Positions 1 to 9,935 of a stretch of 64,000 bases of DNA are shown in pieces. The position numbers were made by a program, and so were the translations under genes. Origin of the DNA: Roseivirga sp. E12 (GTDB lineage Bacteria > Bacteroidota > Bacteroidia > Cytophagales > Cyclobacteriaceae). The number at the start of each line of letters is the position of its first letter. The first letter of the stretch is position 1. The notes beneath the pieces were generated by a model, which saw only the letters and a list, made by a program, of their open reading frames with translations, ran no database searches and was not told where the DNA came from. The stretch spans positions 1,054,001 to 1,118,000 of the forward strand of contig NZ_JAGFMD010000001.1 of NCBI RefSeq assembly GCF_017592825.1, given 5' to 3'.

Positions 1-1560
1 AACGTAGGTGATAACGTAGGTGACGTTGCTGGTATGGGTGCCGACTTATTCGGTTCTTATGTAGCTACTGTGCTAGCATCAATGGTACTTGGTAACTATG
101 TGATCCAAGATATGGGTGGTGCTATTACTGATGATTTTGGTGGTATTGGACCAATTCTATTACCATTAGTTATCGCTGGTGCAGGAATCATCTTCTCTAT
201 TTTAGGTGCAATGATCATTAGAATCAGTAATAATGACGCAAAAGAATCTGAAGTTCAGGCAGCCTTGAATAAAGGTAACTGGGGCTCAATTATATTGACA
301 GCGATTGCATGTTGGTTCCTTATCGACATGATGCTACCTGCCACAATGCAAATGAGATTGTTTGGTGAAGGTATTGTTGAAATCACTTCACTTAGAGTAT
401 TTGGAGCTGTCCTTGTAGGCCTATTTGTAGGTGCTGCTATCTCCTACTTCACAGAGTATTATACTGCTATAGGTAAAAAACCAGTAATGAGTATTATTCA
501 AAACTCATCAACTGGTGCAGCAACAAACATTATTGCTGGTCTTTCAACTGGTATGAAATCAACCTTCGCTCCTATCCTTCTATTTGCAGGTGCTATCTGG
601 GGAGCTTACGAACTAGCCGGCTTCTACGGTGTAGGTATCGCTGCTTCAGCTATGATGGCAACTACGGCCATGCAATTGGCTATTGATGCTTTCGGACCGA
701 TCGCTGATAATGCTGGTGGTATTGCAGAGATGAGCGACTGCCCTGACGAAGTTCGTGAAAGAACAGACATTCTTGATTCAGTAGGTAACACTACTGCTGC
801 AATTGGTAAAGGTTTTGCCATTGCATCTGCTGCTTTGACAGCACTTGCCTTGTTTGCAGCTTATGTAACTTTCACTGGTATTGATGGAATTAACATATTC
901 AAAGCAGACGTACTTGCTGCATTGTTCATTGGCGGTATGATACCAGTTGTATTCTCTGCACTCGCTATGGAGTCAGTTGGTAAAGCAGCCATGGAAATGG
1001 TAAAAGAAGTAAGAAGACAGTTCAAAGAGATTCCAGGTATTATGGAAGGAACTGCAACACCTGAGTACGGAAAATGTGTTGATATCTCTACTAAGGCGGC
1101 TATCAGAGAAATGATGCTTCCGGGTGCCATCACCATCATCTTCCCTATCATCATTGGATTCGCTATGGGTGCTGAGCCTCTTGGAGCTTATATGGCTGGT
1201 GTGGCTGTTTCAGGTGTACTTTGGGCCATCTTCCAGAACAATGCTGGTGGAGCATGGGACAACGCTAAGAAGTCTTTCGAAGCTGGTGTTGAGATTGACG
1301 GTGAGATGACTTTCAAAGGATCAGAAGCTCATAAAGCTGCTGTAACTGGTGATACTGTTGGTGATCCATTCAAAGATACTTCAGGACCTTCGATGAACAT
1401 TCTTATCAAACTTACTTGTTTGATTGGTCTTGTTATCGCTCCTATCTTGGGAGAGATTGCCGGAACTGGTTCACATGCTGATGATCTTAAAGTGATCAAT
1501 GACGACACAAAAGAACTTCACATGGATGAAGTTGACGAAATGATTACTGAGGTGAAATAA
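1..1560 (+). CDS. hppA: Membrane-bound ion-translocating pyrophosphatase, C-terminal part (5' truncated)
   Basis: The reading frame is open from base 1, so the gene begins outside the window; about 519 residues remain of a family that is usually 650-800 residues. The protein hydrolyses pyrophosphate and uses the energy to pump H+ and/or Na+ across the inner membrane. The window opens inside the signature region ([17 protein letters not shown]), and later family motifs follow: [15 protein letters not shown], and [12 protein letters not shown] near the C-terminus, among many hydrophobic helices. In the [10 protein letters not shown] motif the position that is Lys in K+-independent enzymes is Ala, which by family knowledge indicates a K+-dependent enzyme; whether it pumps Na+ or H+ cannot be decided here. 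A strong terminator follows directly. Confidence 0.96.
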   Translation, partial: NVGDNVGDVAGMGADLFGSYVATVLASMVLGNYVIQDMGGAITDDFGGIGPILLPLVIAGAGIIFSILGAMIIRISNNDAKESEVQAALNKGNWGSIILTAIACWFLIDMMLPATMQMRLFGEGIVEITSLRVFGAVLVGLFVGAAISYFTEYYTAIGKKPVMSIIQNSSTGAATNIIAGLSTGMKSTFAPILLFAGAIWGAYELAGFYGVGIAASAMMATTAMQLAIDAFGPIADNAGGIAEMSDCPDEVRERTDILDSVGNTTAAIGKGFAIASAALTALALFAAYVTFTGIDGINIFKADVLAALFIGGMIPVVFSALAMESVGKAAMEMVKEVRRQFKEIPGIMEGTATPEYGKCVDISTKAAIREMMLPGAITIIFPIIIGFAMGAEPLGAYMAGVAVSGVLWAIFQNNAGGAWDNAKKSFEAGVEIDGEMTFKGSEAHKAAVTGDTVGDPFKDTSGPSMNILIKLTCLIGLVIAPILGEIAGTGSHADDLKVINDDTKELHMDEVDEMITEVK

Positions 1561-1590
1561 TACCACCATTTAAATAAAGATAGTTTCAAA

Positions 1591-1620
1591 GGTCTCGAAA
1601 TTTCGAGACCTTTCTTTTTT
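1591..1620 (+). terminator. Rho-independent terminator after hppA
   Basis: A perfect 20-base palindrome (GGTCTCGAAATTTCGAGACC, 1591-1610) is followed by a T-rich tract to 1620. It lies 30 bases after the stop codon. Confidence 0.9.
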
Positions 1621-1868
1621 CCCACATAAGGGGAGTTCATAGGTTGAATTGTGTAGAATAGGTAGGTTTTAAAGATTGTTTGACGAAATATTAGGTTTTG
1701 TAAAACTCGAATCTACAGTATGCGTTAGCATTTTAGGTCAATTATTCAAAACTCAATCAACAGCATATGTTCTTTTCTTGGTCAAACTCGTTACACAAAC
1801 AACACACTCTAAACAAATTACTTCAGACTAGCAGCGTAGTATTTCTCGGTACTTAAAGTATTGGCTTT
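1621..1868. other. Intergenic region before the ECF sigma gene
   Basis: No ORF with coding character is visible. The stretch is AT-rich and presumably holds the promoter of the sigma-factor gene, but I could not pick out a convincing promoter or operator. Including the terminator, the gene-free stretch is about 310 bases. Confidence 0.5.
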
Positions 1869-2396
1869 ATGAAGCGGTTGCTAGAAAAACTAAAAGCCGG
1901 AGATGAAAAGTCTCTGGATGAATTCGTGTACTTAAACCTTTCTAAGGTTTTCAATTTCTGCTATGCCCTACTAAAATCGAGGGAAGAAGCGGAAGAGGTC
2001 TGTCAGGACGTATTCGTGAAATTCTGGAATAATAGAGATAAACTAGACTTAAACTTGTCTGTGGATGGTCTATTATTCAGGATAGCAAAAAACCTGACAC
2101 TCAATAAAATCCGTGATAATCAGAAATACAAAGGGTCATTAGAAGTAACTGATGGCTTGCTAGTGGGCAATAGCACTATGGAAGACGTACTCTTTCGCGA
2201 AATGGAGCAGACACTCCATAAGGCCATAGAGGCGCTCCCTCCTAAGCGAAGACTCATATTTGAGTTGAGCCGCTTTCAGGGACTATCCAATCGAGAAATT
2301 AGTGAGAGACTCAATATTTCTATCAACACGGTAGAAGGACAAATAAGGAAAGCTATAAAGTCAATACACATCTATACTGATTCAATTTCAATATAG
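1869..2396 (+). CDS. ECF RNA polymerase sigma factor, FecI-like
   Basis: A 175-residue protein with the two ECF sigma domains. Sigma-70 region 2 is at about residues 10-75 (KAGDEKSLDEFVYLN, then EEVCQDVFVKFWNN). Region 4 is at about 110-165 (ALPPKRRLIFELSRFQGLSNREISERLNISINTVEGQI), a helix-turn-helix that reads the -35 element. The ATG at 1869 fits the family length. The FecR gene starts 84 bases downstream and is followed by SusC and SusD genes. By analogy with known FecI/FecR/TonB-receptor systems, this factor is probably held inactive by FecR and released when the outer-membrane receptor binds its ligand. Confidence 0.94.
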   Translation: MKRLLEKLKAGDEKSLDEFVYLNLSKVFNFCYALLKSREEAEEVCQDVFVKFWNNRDKLDLNLSVDGLLFRIAKNLTLNKIRDNQKYKGSLEVTDGLLVGNSTMEDVLFREMEQTLHKAIEALPPKRRLIFELSRFQGLSNREISERLNISINTVEGQIRKAIKSIHIYTDSISI

Positions 2397-2480
2397 GTGA
2401 ACAACATTTTATTTGTGGAGAGTAACGGCAATCTCCATTCTTAGTGTATTTATAAGTAGGTACCATTATTTTTTAACCAT

Positions 2481-3518
2481 TTGGAAGATAAAAATCTGAT
2501 ATATCATTTTTTAAAAGAGGACTGTTCCCCAGAGGAATTAGATCAGCTACACGAATGGTTAATCAGCGACCTTGATGAGGAAACCACTAATGACCTACTC
2601 AAGTCTTTGTGGAAGAAAACTCATGATGGCAACATCCATGATATTGACGAAGCCGGTCTAACCACTAAAATCCGATCTGAAATCGCTTCGAAAAATGGTT
2701 TCGTTCAAACGAAAACTCCTAAAAAGAGAGTCATCGTTAGAAACAGAAGAAATAACTCTTGGGTAATTATCACCGCCATACTTGCGCTGGTGATTACGGC
2801 AGGTTACTTTATCACATCTCAAAATACTGTAACAGACCAAGAACCTTTTCTCGCTGGGCAAATTGAAAAGAACACCCCTAGAGGCCATAGAAGTACTGTC
2901 AATTTAAGAGATGGCTCAAGAGTTATTCTCAATTCAGAGACTAAGATCACATATGACGAAAACTTCGGTATCGACAATCGAAGAATCACTTTAGAAGGAG
3001 AAGCCTTTTTTGAAGTAGCCAGAGATGAGAACCTCCCCTTCATAGTGACCTCCAAAAATCTTATCACTAGAGCTTTAGGAACCTCGTTTAATGTGCGCGA
3101 CTATGGTGATGAAGATAGTGCTTCCATTGCATTGGCTACAGGGAAGGTAAAAGTCAAAAGGAGTAAAAATCCAACGAACAAATTCAAAATATTTTTGAGC
3201 CCTAATGAACAGGTTGTTCTGATCAAAGCCTCCCAAAAGTGGTCTAAAAGCACTTTTCAGCCCGAAAGAGTGCTATCATGGAAAGACAATAGTCTGAATT
3301 TTGAAGACATGTCTCTTGCTCGCATTATAAGAACGCTTGAGCGATGGTATGATGTAAATATTGAAGTTAGAGGTGAAGGATTTGAAAAACTGACCTATGA
3401 GGGAACGGGAAGTTTTGAAAGACAGAGCCTAGAAAATATACTCAACACCCTAGGTTATACAATGGGCTTTGAGAGTACAATAAACGAAAAACAAATTATG
3501 ATTAAGCTGACAAACTAA
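2481..3518 (+). CDS. FecR-type anti-sigma factor
   Basis: A 345-residue inner-membrane regulator. A cytoplasmic N-terminal part (residues 1-92, with EELDQLHEWLISD typical of the family) is followed by one membrane helix (about 94-112), a periplasmic FecR domain (about 128-225, with NLRDGSRVILNSETKITY and a GEAFFEVARDENLPFIV segment), and a C-terminal DUF4974-like domain (about 270-343). The start used is TTG at 2481: an in-frame stop (2457-2459) lies 21 bases upstream with no ATG or GTG between, and the N-terminus matches family members. It should bind the preceding sigma factor in the cytoplasm and the STN domain of the SusC-like receptor in the periplasm. Confidence 0.92.
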   Translation: MEDKNLIYHFLKEDCSPEELDQLHEWLISDLDEETTNDLLKSLWKKTHDGNIHDIDEAGLTTKIRSEIASKNGFVQTKTPKKRVIVRNRRNNSWVIITAILALVITAGYFITSQNTVTDQEPFLAGQIEKNTPRGHRSTVNLRDGSRVILNSETKITYDENFGIDNRRITLEGEAFFEVARDENLPFIVTSKNLITRALGTSFNVRDYGDEDSASIALATGKVKVKRSKNPTNKFKIFLSPNEQVVLIKASQKWSKSTFQPERVLSWKDNSLNFEDMSLARIIRTLERWYDVNIEVRGEGFEKLTYEGTGSFERQSLENILNTLGYTMGFESTINEKQIMIKLTN

Positions 3519-3541
3519 AGGAATGCCAATGAAGAAAAACT

Positions 3542-3591
3542 AGTCCAAAAAAATGCCAAGGCAGCCTATTGCAGTAGGACTACCTTGGACT
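3542..3591 (+). promoter_or_regulatory. Hairpin with two alternative pairings ahead of the SusC-like gene
   Basis: CCAAGG (3556-3561) can pair with CCTTGG (3583-3588), with CCTA (3565-3568) and TAGG (3575-3578) able to pair inside it. AGTCCAA (3542-3548) can instead pair with TTGGACT (3585-3591), which overlaps the same right arm. The two folds are mutually exclusive. The structure lies about 40 bases upstream of the chosen ATG and has no T tract, so it is not a simple terminator. Its function is unknown. Confidence 0.35.
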
Positions 3592-3629
3592 TACTATCTA
3601 TATGTTTAACTAAAAACACGAGCAAATAT

Positions 3630-6600
3630 ATGAAAAATATATACATGGCTTCGTTGCAGCGAAGTGTGAAGTACTGTCTCTACGGGGTAGTGCTACAAGT
3701 TTTTTTGATATCATCACTAATGGCTAACCGTACTAGTGCTCAAAGCATTAGGGATTACAAAGTTAACTTAGAACTTCGAGAGGTCAGCATTACTGAGGCC
3801 TTTAAAAACATCGAAGGCATCTCACCTTTCAAGTTTTTCTACAAGAAGAAAGACATCAACCGTAAGGTAAAAATCAATCTTCCTCAGGGCGAATATACTG
3901 TAGCAGATATACTAGAATCAATCTCTCGAAGTGCAGCACTGAACTTCAAGCAGATTGATAAGAATATTTCTGTAGCTCAAGTCATCAACAACCCGAGAGA
4001 CAATGTCGACAGAGTGGTTGTAGTAGAGGAAAAAACACTCACCGGTAGAGTAGTTAGCGCGGAGGACAACCAACCTCTTCCAACAGTTACGGTAAGAGTT
4101 AAGGGCACAACAATAGGTACTCAGACTGGCCTGGATGGTCGTTTTAGCCTTACAGTCCCTGACAATGCGCAAACACTTGAGTTTAGATTCTTAGGCTTCC
4201 AAACACAAGAAGTTGCCATTGGGAATCTGGCTGTTTTTAACATCGTAATGCAGATTGATGCTAAAGAGCTCGATGATTTTGTTGTTACCGGTGTAGCAGC
4301 AGCCACTCCAAAGGAAAAACTCTCATTTACCATTGCATCTGTTAATTCCGATGTACTTACCAAAGCACCTGCAGCAAATGCCGGCAACGCTTTAGTTGGT
4401 AAAGTAGCTGGCCTAAGAGTTTCCCCTAGTAATGTTCCCGGTGCTGGTCCAGCAATTCTATTAAGAGGCGCCACAAACTTAAGAACCGGCAATGGTCCTT
4501 TAGTGCTTTTAGATGGTGCTATCCTGGAAGGCAGTTTATCTGATATTAGTGTTCAAGATATTGAACGATATGAGATACTGAAAGGAGCTTCGGCAGCCAC
4601 GCTTTACGGGTCTCGTGCAGCAAATGGTGTAATTGCTATTTACACCAAATCTGGACAGGGACTAGCTGTAGGTCAAACCAATGTTTTCTTCAGAAGTGAG
4701 GTTATCTCTGAGAATACATACAGGGGCCGTCACCCAGAAAAAGCCAGGTTCCATAACAAGCAGACCGATGCTAATGGTAACATTATTACGGATAATGATG
4801 GACTTGCTTTAGATAAGAATCCTTCTATCAATGATGTTCCTTTTGCAAATTATAGAGATCACTTGGAGGATTTCTTCGGTGGCAGTACATCTTTCAGAAA
4901 TTACATAAGACTGAGTAACAGAACTGTTAATGGTAATGTAAGCGTCTCATTTGAGCAACAAAACGCGACAGGTGGTATTGACTTACATGAGGGTAACAGG
5001 CGTTACAACTTCGCTGTTGGCGTAGACCAAAACTTCTCCGATCGTCTTGACTTGAAAATTAGAGCTAGATACATCTGGGATAGAGATGACAGAAGACCTA
5101 GAAATATAGGTAGTTTGATATTTGCTTCTCCTGATGCAGATTGGTTTGCTCCAAATGAAGAAGATGGAAGTCCTTTTAACTATGATGCTAACTCATTCAT
5201 TCTAGATTCATTCTTCAATCCGTTCTATGTATTGAGTAACAATTTCAATGAGCGTGTAAGAAAAAGATTCATTAGTAGTGCACAGGCTGACTTAGCAATC
5301 ACCGATGACCTGAAATTCACAGGTATCTTTGGTTTTGATACGCGTCAGGACAATTCTCAGGCATTTCAGAGCCCGGGTTACTTGGCAGTAGTAGGTGATC
5401 CTGCTCAAGGTGATATAGACAGAGGTTTTGCTGAAACCTTCTCAATCAATGCCAGTGCGGCAATGACATATGTGAAGGACTTTGGAGATTTCAACCTAAG
5501 ATCTACATTGAAGTACCAGTATGAGGATCGTCAAGACCAAGGCTTTACTATTGATGCCGACTTTTTAGGTGTTAGCAACTTCAATAATCTAGCAGCAGCA
5601 AGAGCTGATACAAGCGGTTTAGGCTACCAGTTCTTATCAGCTACAGACACAAGAGATATCCAGATTAGATCTGACAGTTATGCCTTTGCAGTAGGTGGAG
5701 ATTATTTGAATAAGTATATCCTTGACTTTGTAGTACGCTATGATGGTTCTTCTCTGTTTGGAGAGGACGAAAGATGGCAATGGTTCTCTAGAGTTTCTGC
5801 TGCATATAGAATCACAGAAGACTTTGACATTCCTAGCTTCCAAGAGCTGAAATTATCAGCTTCATTAGGAACAGCAGGTGGTAGACCTTTATTCAACGAT
5901 AGATTTGAAATTGCAAATGTAAATGATGGTTTAATCTCATTTCCTCAGCAATTAGCAAACCCGAATCTTAAGCCAAATATTACTACTGAGACAGAGTTTA
6001 CCTTAAGTGGTGAGTTCTTAGATCGATTTGATTTCTTGGCTTCATACTCTCAGCAAGAGAACAGAGATCAGGTATTGACAGTACCAATCTCTGTAGCAGC
6101 AACAGGTGGTAGATCCACTCAAGTACAGAATGCTGCTACCTTATCTACAAACACTTTTGAGTTTACGCTTGGTTACAACGCCATTCAAAAGCAGGATATG
6201 GGTTTAAAGATTGACTTAGTTGCTGATAGAACTGTTCAAACCATTACTGAATTCAACGCACCTCAGGTATTAGCCGCTGGCGCAGGTATTTGGAGAGAAG
6301 GTAGTGAGTTGACTCAGATGTACGGAAGAAGGTACGCAAAATCTTTGTCTGAACTTACTGTGGACGAGAACGGCATAGTATTAAACGGTCAGTTTGCTGG
6401 ACTTGGAAACACTTCTACTATTGATGATTATGAAATCAACGATTTAGGATTCGTAATTCCAGCGGGCACTCAGTTTACTAATAACGAACGCGTAGTACCA
6501 CTAGTAAATGAGGATGGCGAAGAAGAGCAAGAGCTTGTAATCGGTAATGCTCGCCCTGACCTTAACCTTGGCTTAAGAACGGCATTCAGATGGAAAAATG

Positions 6601-7034
6601 TAAACATCTATATGCTCTGGGAGGCTCAAATCGGAGGAGATGTATATAACTCTGGGCTTCAAGCACTCGATAGAGACGGGCTTGGTCCTGACTACGACCA
6701 GGCAGACAGACCAGAAGGTCAAAGACACTGGACAGCTTTCCGTCAGTCTATCTACAATGGTAGAAGATTGAATGCAGAATATGTCGAAGACGCATCTCAT
6801 GTACGTTTGAGAGAACTCTCTGTCAACTATGAACTAGGTAATAACACACTTGAGAAATTGGGAATGGCCAATGTATTCAAGAGTGTTCAACTCAGCTTTA
6901 TCGCAAACAATGTTTTGCTGTTTGCTAAGTATCGTGGTTTCGACCCAACTATGGGTGGAATCAATGCGAGGTTTGATGGCTATGCTTTCCCATTGATCAG
7001 AACATTTTCAGGTTCTATCTCAATGAACTTTTAG
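3630..7034 (+). CDS. SusC/RagA-family TonB-linked outer membrane receptor with N-terminal STN domain
   Basis: A roughly 1134-residue outer-membrane importer. The ATG at 3630 (MKNIYMASLQRS) is preferred to a TTG at 3585 because it leaves a normal signal peptide ending near MANRTSAQS. After it come an STN (secretin/TonB short N-terminal) domain at about 40-120, a carboxypeptidase-regulatory-like domain (LTGRVVSAEDNQPLPTVTV) at about 130-210, a plug (LRGATNLRTGNGPLVLLDG, then EILKGASAATLYGSRAANG) and a large beta barrel ending in an aromatic residue (SGSISMNF). The STN domain is characteristic of receptors that signal to FecR, which fits the two genes upstream. The SusD partner follows. The transported ligand cannot be inferred, because no degradative enzyme lies beside the pair. 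Confidence 0.95.
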   Translation: MKNIYMASLQRSVKYCLYGVVLQVFLISSLMANRTSAQSIRDYKVNLELREVSITEAFKNIEGISPFKFFYKKKDINRKVKINLPQGEYTVADILESISRSAALNFKQIDKNISVAQVINNPRDNVDRVVVVEEKTLTGRVVSAEDNQPLPTVTVRVKGTTIGTQTGLDGRFSLTVPDNAQTLEFRFLGFQTQEVAIGNLAVFNIVMQIDAKELDDFVVTGVAAATPKEKLSFTIASVNSDVLTKAPAANAGNALVGKVAGLRVSPSNVPGAGPAILLRGATNLRTGNGPLVLLDGAILEGSLSDISVQDIERYEILKGASAATLYGSRAANGVIAIYTKSGQGLAVGQTNVFFRSEVISENTYRGRHPEKARFHNKQTDANGNIITDNDGLALDKNPSINDVPFANYRDHLEDFFGGSTSFRNYIRLSNRTVNGNVSVSFEQQNATGGIDLHEGNRRYNFAVGVDQNFSDRLDLKIRARYIWDRDDRRPRNIGSLIFASPDADWFAPNEEDGSPFNYDANSFILDSFFNPFYVLSNNFNERVRKRFISSAQADLAITDDLKFTGIFGFDTRQDNSQAFQSPGYLAVVGDPAQGDIDRGFAETFSINASAAMTYVKDFGDFNLRSTLKYQYEDRQDQGFTIDADFLGVSNFNNLAAARADTSGLGYQFLSATDTRDIQIRSDSYAFAVGGDYLNKYILDFVVRYDGSSLFGEDERWQWFSRVSAAYRITEDFDIPSFQELKLSASLGTAGGRPLFNDRFEIANVNDGLISFPQQLANPNLKPNITTETEFTLSGEFLDRFDFLASYSQQENRDQVLTVPISVAATGGRSTQVQNAATLSTNTFEFTLGYNAIQKQDMGLKIDLVADRTVQTITEFNAPQVLAAGAGIWREGSELTQMYGRRYAKSLSELTVDENGIVLNGQFAGLGNTSTIDDYEINDLGFVIPAGTQFTNNERVVPLVNEDGEEEQELVIGNARPDLNLGLRTAFRWKNVNIYMLWEAQIGGDVYNSGLQALDRDGLGPDYDQADRPEGQRHWTAFRQSIYNGRRLNAEYVEDASHVRLRELSVNYELGNNTLEKLGMANVFKSVQLSFIANNVLLFAKYRGFDPTMGGINARFDGYAFPLIRTFSGSISMNF

Positions 7035-7062
7035 TCAATTGATAACATTAAACGAGACTTTT

Positions 7063-8607
7063 ATGAAACTTAAAAGAAATATAAAATCAGTCTTAGCAGC
7101 AGTACTCCTAATCGGATTTGTCAGTTGCGAAGACTTAGAAGTTGAAAACTTAAATGCATTAGATATTAATGGTGTTTTATCTAATCCTGCTGAGTTCCCT
7201 GCCCTAGTGCAGGGGGCTTACGGGCAGTGGTGGAATCAAACGCAGATATCTTATCCTAATATGTACTTGAGCGTTGCGGCCCAAGTATTCTCATCATCAT
7301 GGACTAATTATGCGATGTTTGATGGCGGCAGAATACCGCCAAGACCTTTTGTCAACTCAAACACGGCATCTACCAGACTTGTGAACAGAAACCCTTGGAG
7401 AGGAATTTACAACTCTATTGGTCCTGTGAATGATGTACTCAAGGTAATGAACGCCAATTTTGAAGGTAAGGCTATTGATCCCGTTACAGGACAAGACAAT
7501 ACCCCTATTGTTCTAGCGAATGCGAGAATGATGCAGGGTCTTGCACTCGGCTGGGTATCGTTGATCTTCGATCGCGGCTTCATTGTTAGTGAGGAATTAA
7601 CGGATGAAGAGCTCGGTTCTCTGGAGTTTTCGAACTACCGGGAATGTGCGGACGCTGCTAAGGCGAGGTTCTTAGAAGCTGCCACCATATTTGATGCTAA
7701 TCCAGATATTACATTCAACGGATTTAACGGTGTAACGCTACCTGCTGTAGAAGCAGCAAGATTTGCACGGTCTTATGCTGCAAAAATTGAAGTGTTCTCT
7801 GCTAGAAATGCAGACCAGACAGTAAACGAAACTGACTGGAATGAAGTACTTCAATTGACTACGAATGGCTTGACTATGGACATCGCACCAAATGGTGACG
7901 GTGGTAACCAATGGTGGACTAGAGCATTGAGGAATGGTCAATTTGCTGGCTGGGTTCGTATACCACAGCGATTGATTAACATGATGGAAGGTGGATCTGG
8001 CGGAAGAGATATTCTCAACCCAGCTGATACAGACCCCAATCATCCTACTGCTCCATATCCATGGCAAGACAATGTCTTGAGCTATCCTGAGATTACGACT
8101 CCAAGAGATCAGAGAATCTTGACAGACTTTACTTATAATAGTAATGTACCATTCAGATCTGATCGTGGATTCTACATTTTCGGAAACTATAGCTATAGCC
8201 GCTATATCTACTTTGTGAATGACAATTTGGTAGGCCCAATGCCTCACTTCACAGTTACTGAAAACAACTTGTTGAGAGCTGAGGCTTTGATTAGAACAGG
8301 TGGCAATAAAGCAGAAGCCGCTCAGTTGATTAATTCCACACGAGTAGATCGTGGAGGCCTGACTCCTTTGACTGGTGCAGAAAGTGATGATGTACTACTC
8401 AGAGAAGTAACATATGAACGCTTGGTTGAGCTAAGCTGGCATTCTTCCACTAATGGATATTTGGCGAGAAGGATTACGACTGTTGAAGACTTGAAGCTTC
8501 CTCCTGGTACTCCATTGAGTTTGCCAGTTCCTGCTTCTGAGTTGGAGGCACTAGGAATTCCTAACTACACTTTTGGTGGACTTGGAAACCCTGACGGATC
8601 TGAATAA
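7063..8607 (+). CDS. SusD/RagB-family nutrient-binding outer membrane lipoprotein
   Basis: The surface lipoprotein partner of the preceding SusC-like receptor, likely a lid that captures substrate for it. The ATG at 7063 is chosen because MKLKRNIKSVLAAVLLIGF followed by VSC gives a lipoprotein signal with the lipidated Cys at residue 22. An upstream in-frame TTG at 7039 would bury it. The roughly 514-residue length is usual. Family features are the early EFPALVQGAYGQWWNQ helix and the C-terminal LRAEALIRTGGNKAEAAQLI (TPR-like) stretch followed by a VTYERLVELSW segment. The gene starts 28 bases after the SusC stop, so co-transcription is likely. Confidence 0.94.
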   Translation: MKLKRNIKSVLAAVLLIGFVSCEDLEVENLNALDINGVLSNPAEFPALVQGAYGQWWNQTQISYPNMYLSVAAQVFSSSWTNYAMFDGGRIPPRPFVNSNTASTRLVNRNPWRGIYNSIGPVNDVLKVMNANFEGKAIDPVTGQDNTPIVLANARMMQGLALGWVSLIFDRGFIVSEELTDEELGSLEFSNYRECADAAKARFLEAATIFDANPDITFNGFNGVTLPAVEAARFARSYAAKIEVFSARNADQTVNETDWNEVLQLTTNGLTMDIAPNGDGGNQWWTRALRNGQFAGWVRIPQRLINMMEGGSGGRDILNPADTDPNHPTAPYPWQDNVLSYPEITTPRDQRILTDFTYNSNVPFRSDRGFYIFGNYSYSRYIYFVNDNLVGPMPHFTVTENNLLRAEALIRTGGNKAEAAQLINSTRVDRGGLTPLTGAESDDVLLREVTYERLVELSWHSSTNGYLARRITTVEDLKLPPGTPLSLPVPASELEALGIPNYTFGGLGNPDGSE

Positions 8608-8928
8608 GAAATAAAGGATTGATGAGGGGTGTTATTCTAGCATCTCTCATCAACAAATTAATCTGACGATGAAAGTAGAATTATGAGGACTCCGGTATTT
8701 CAAGAAGAGTTTTAACTGAGAAAAAATCGGTGATTGAAATCATCTATTGAATTGGATGACTGTCACAATGAAAACTTCAGTGCCTTAAACGAACAACTAC
8801 GCTTCGAAGAAATAAAAGAGATAAGTGCTTGGCAGAAAAAGACTACAATTGGCCTCTTTCTGCTATTCTAAGAGCACTAAAGAAACATACTTCGCTTTCG
8901 TTTAGTCAGTATGTAATTTGTTTAGAGG

Positions 8929-8958
8929 GCTGGTTCTATACGAGAACCAGCTTTTTTA
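8929..8958 (+). terminator. Rho-independent terminator of the SusC/SusD operon
   Basis: GCTGGTTCT (8929-8937) pairs with AGAACCAGC (8943-8951), followed by TTTTTTATT. It lies over 300 bases after the SusD stop, so the transcript would have a long 3' untranslated region. Confidence 0.85.
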
Positions 8959-9077
8959 TTTATCTAGGTCTCAATATAGAAAATTTAAAATTTCTAACCC
9001 TACATTAATAACAACTCATTGACAAATATACCTGACACAAGTTTAGATAATTCTTCTCCAAAGTCTCATATGTGCAC

Positions 9078-9109
9078 AAAAAATCCTCACACTGAACCGT
9101 ATGAGGATT
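9078..9109 (-). terminator. Terminator for the minus-strand secreted-protein gene
   Basis: Read on the minus strand, AATCCTCA (9109-9102) pairs with TGAGGATT (9089-9082) and is followed by a T run (A6 on the plus strand, 9078-9083). It lies 100 bases downstream of the stop codon at 9209. Confidence 0.8.
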
Positions 9110-9208
9110 ATTAAATATTTCTTGAACTGAATTAATCTCAGCGTCTATTTCTCATGCTTACTCCTATAAAGTTTCCACTAGACCATTCCAAGCAGATTGA
9201 TTTAAGAG

Positions 9209-9829
9209 CTAATAGCGTTGTGCAGTCTCTACCAAAATCCTATCAGAATTAATTCCCAATTCACGTACTCTGGCCTTGGCAATAGAATAATGTTTTCCTC
9301 TTATAACCAGACCTGTACCATCTTCACGTCTTGCTTCAACACGGCTTGGGAAAATAAAAATGACTGTCCTTCGGTAATCTTGAGTAATTCGGTCTTGGTA
9401 ACTAATTACAATCCTTGGTGGTGTTGTTGCGTTTGCCTCAACCACTTGTACACTGCGGATAATTCCCTGAAATTTATTGATAACCTCTTCTTCCTGAATA
9501 CCCGTACCCAAAGGTTTAGCACCGAGGCGCTGGAAAGTAACTGTATCATCCTTGATCCTAAAGAAGTTAACCAAGCCGGACTGTGGATACAAACCACTAC
9601 TACTTCCACTACTGACACCATCATCTTTAATCACGAAATCACGTGCCTCAACTTTCGCAATCACATCTTGAATTTTATCCTCAAGCTTCTTGGCCTTGGC
9701 AAGCCTTCTCTTTTCCTTTTTTGATAAAGGTTTTTCTGATTTGGCTTTTTCAGTCTTTTGTCCATAAAGTGCCGGAACACTCAATGACATAGTGAAAAGC
9801 ATTAGGATTACTACTGTTCTTATATGCAT
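9209..9829 (-). CDS. Secreted protein of unknown function
   Basis: I do not recognise the family. The ATG at 9829 (MHIRTVVILMLFTMS) gives a clear signal peptide ending around LYGQ, so the mature protein should be periplasmic or exported. A lysine-rich charged stretch follows (about residues 25-50, with KPLSKKEKRRLAKAKKLEDK), then a glycine/serine-rich turn and a beta-rich C-terminal domain of about 130 residues. It has some resemblance to small DUF4251-type secreted Bacteroidota proteins, but the characteristic motif is not clear. It has its own terminator and is separated by about 100 bases from the permease gene upstream of it on the same strand. Confidence 0.7.
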   Translation of the reverse strand: MHIRTVVILMLFTMSLSVPALYGQKTEKAKSEKPLSKKEKRRLAKAKKLEDKIQDVIAKVEARDFVIKDDGVSSGSSSGLYPQSGLVNFFRIKDDTVTFQRLGAKPLGTGIQEEEVINKFQGIIRSVQVVEANATTPPRIVISYQDRITQDYRRTVIFIFPSRVEARREDGTGLVIRGKHYSIAKARVRELGINSDRILVETAQRY

Positions 9830-9935
9830 AACGATCAAATTTAAGTCAATTTCAGAACTGTTCGTTCAAAAACCAAGCCAGAGCCGAAATCATGACTTAT
9901 GTCACTACAACGTTATAAGCAGTCGAAAGTGACAT

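Larger units (their letters stand above)
8608..9208. other. 600-base intergenic region between convergent genes
   Basis: No convincing gene was found: all frames are frequently interrupted. It contains a terminator for the SusCD operon (8929-8958) and one facing it for the minus-strand gene (9078-9109). A further weak dyad, GATGAG/CTCATC, lies near 8620-8650. The roughly 280 bases between the SusD stop and the first strong terminator have no assignable function. Confidence 0.6.

Noticed and set aside
7738-8247. 169-codon open frame on the minus strand
   Set aside because: It is antisense to the SusD-like gene and lacks any coding feature of its own.
9218-9724. 168-codon open frame on the plus strand
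   Set aside because: It lies antisense to the signal-peptide-bearing gene at 9209-9829, has an unlikely Cys/Thr/Asn-rich composition, and the minus-strand gene has its own terminator.
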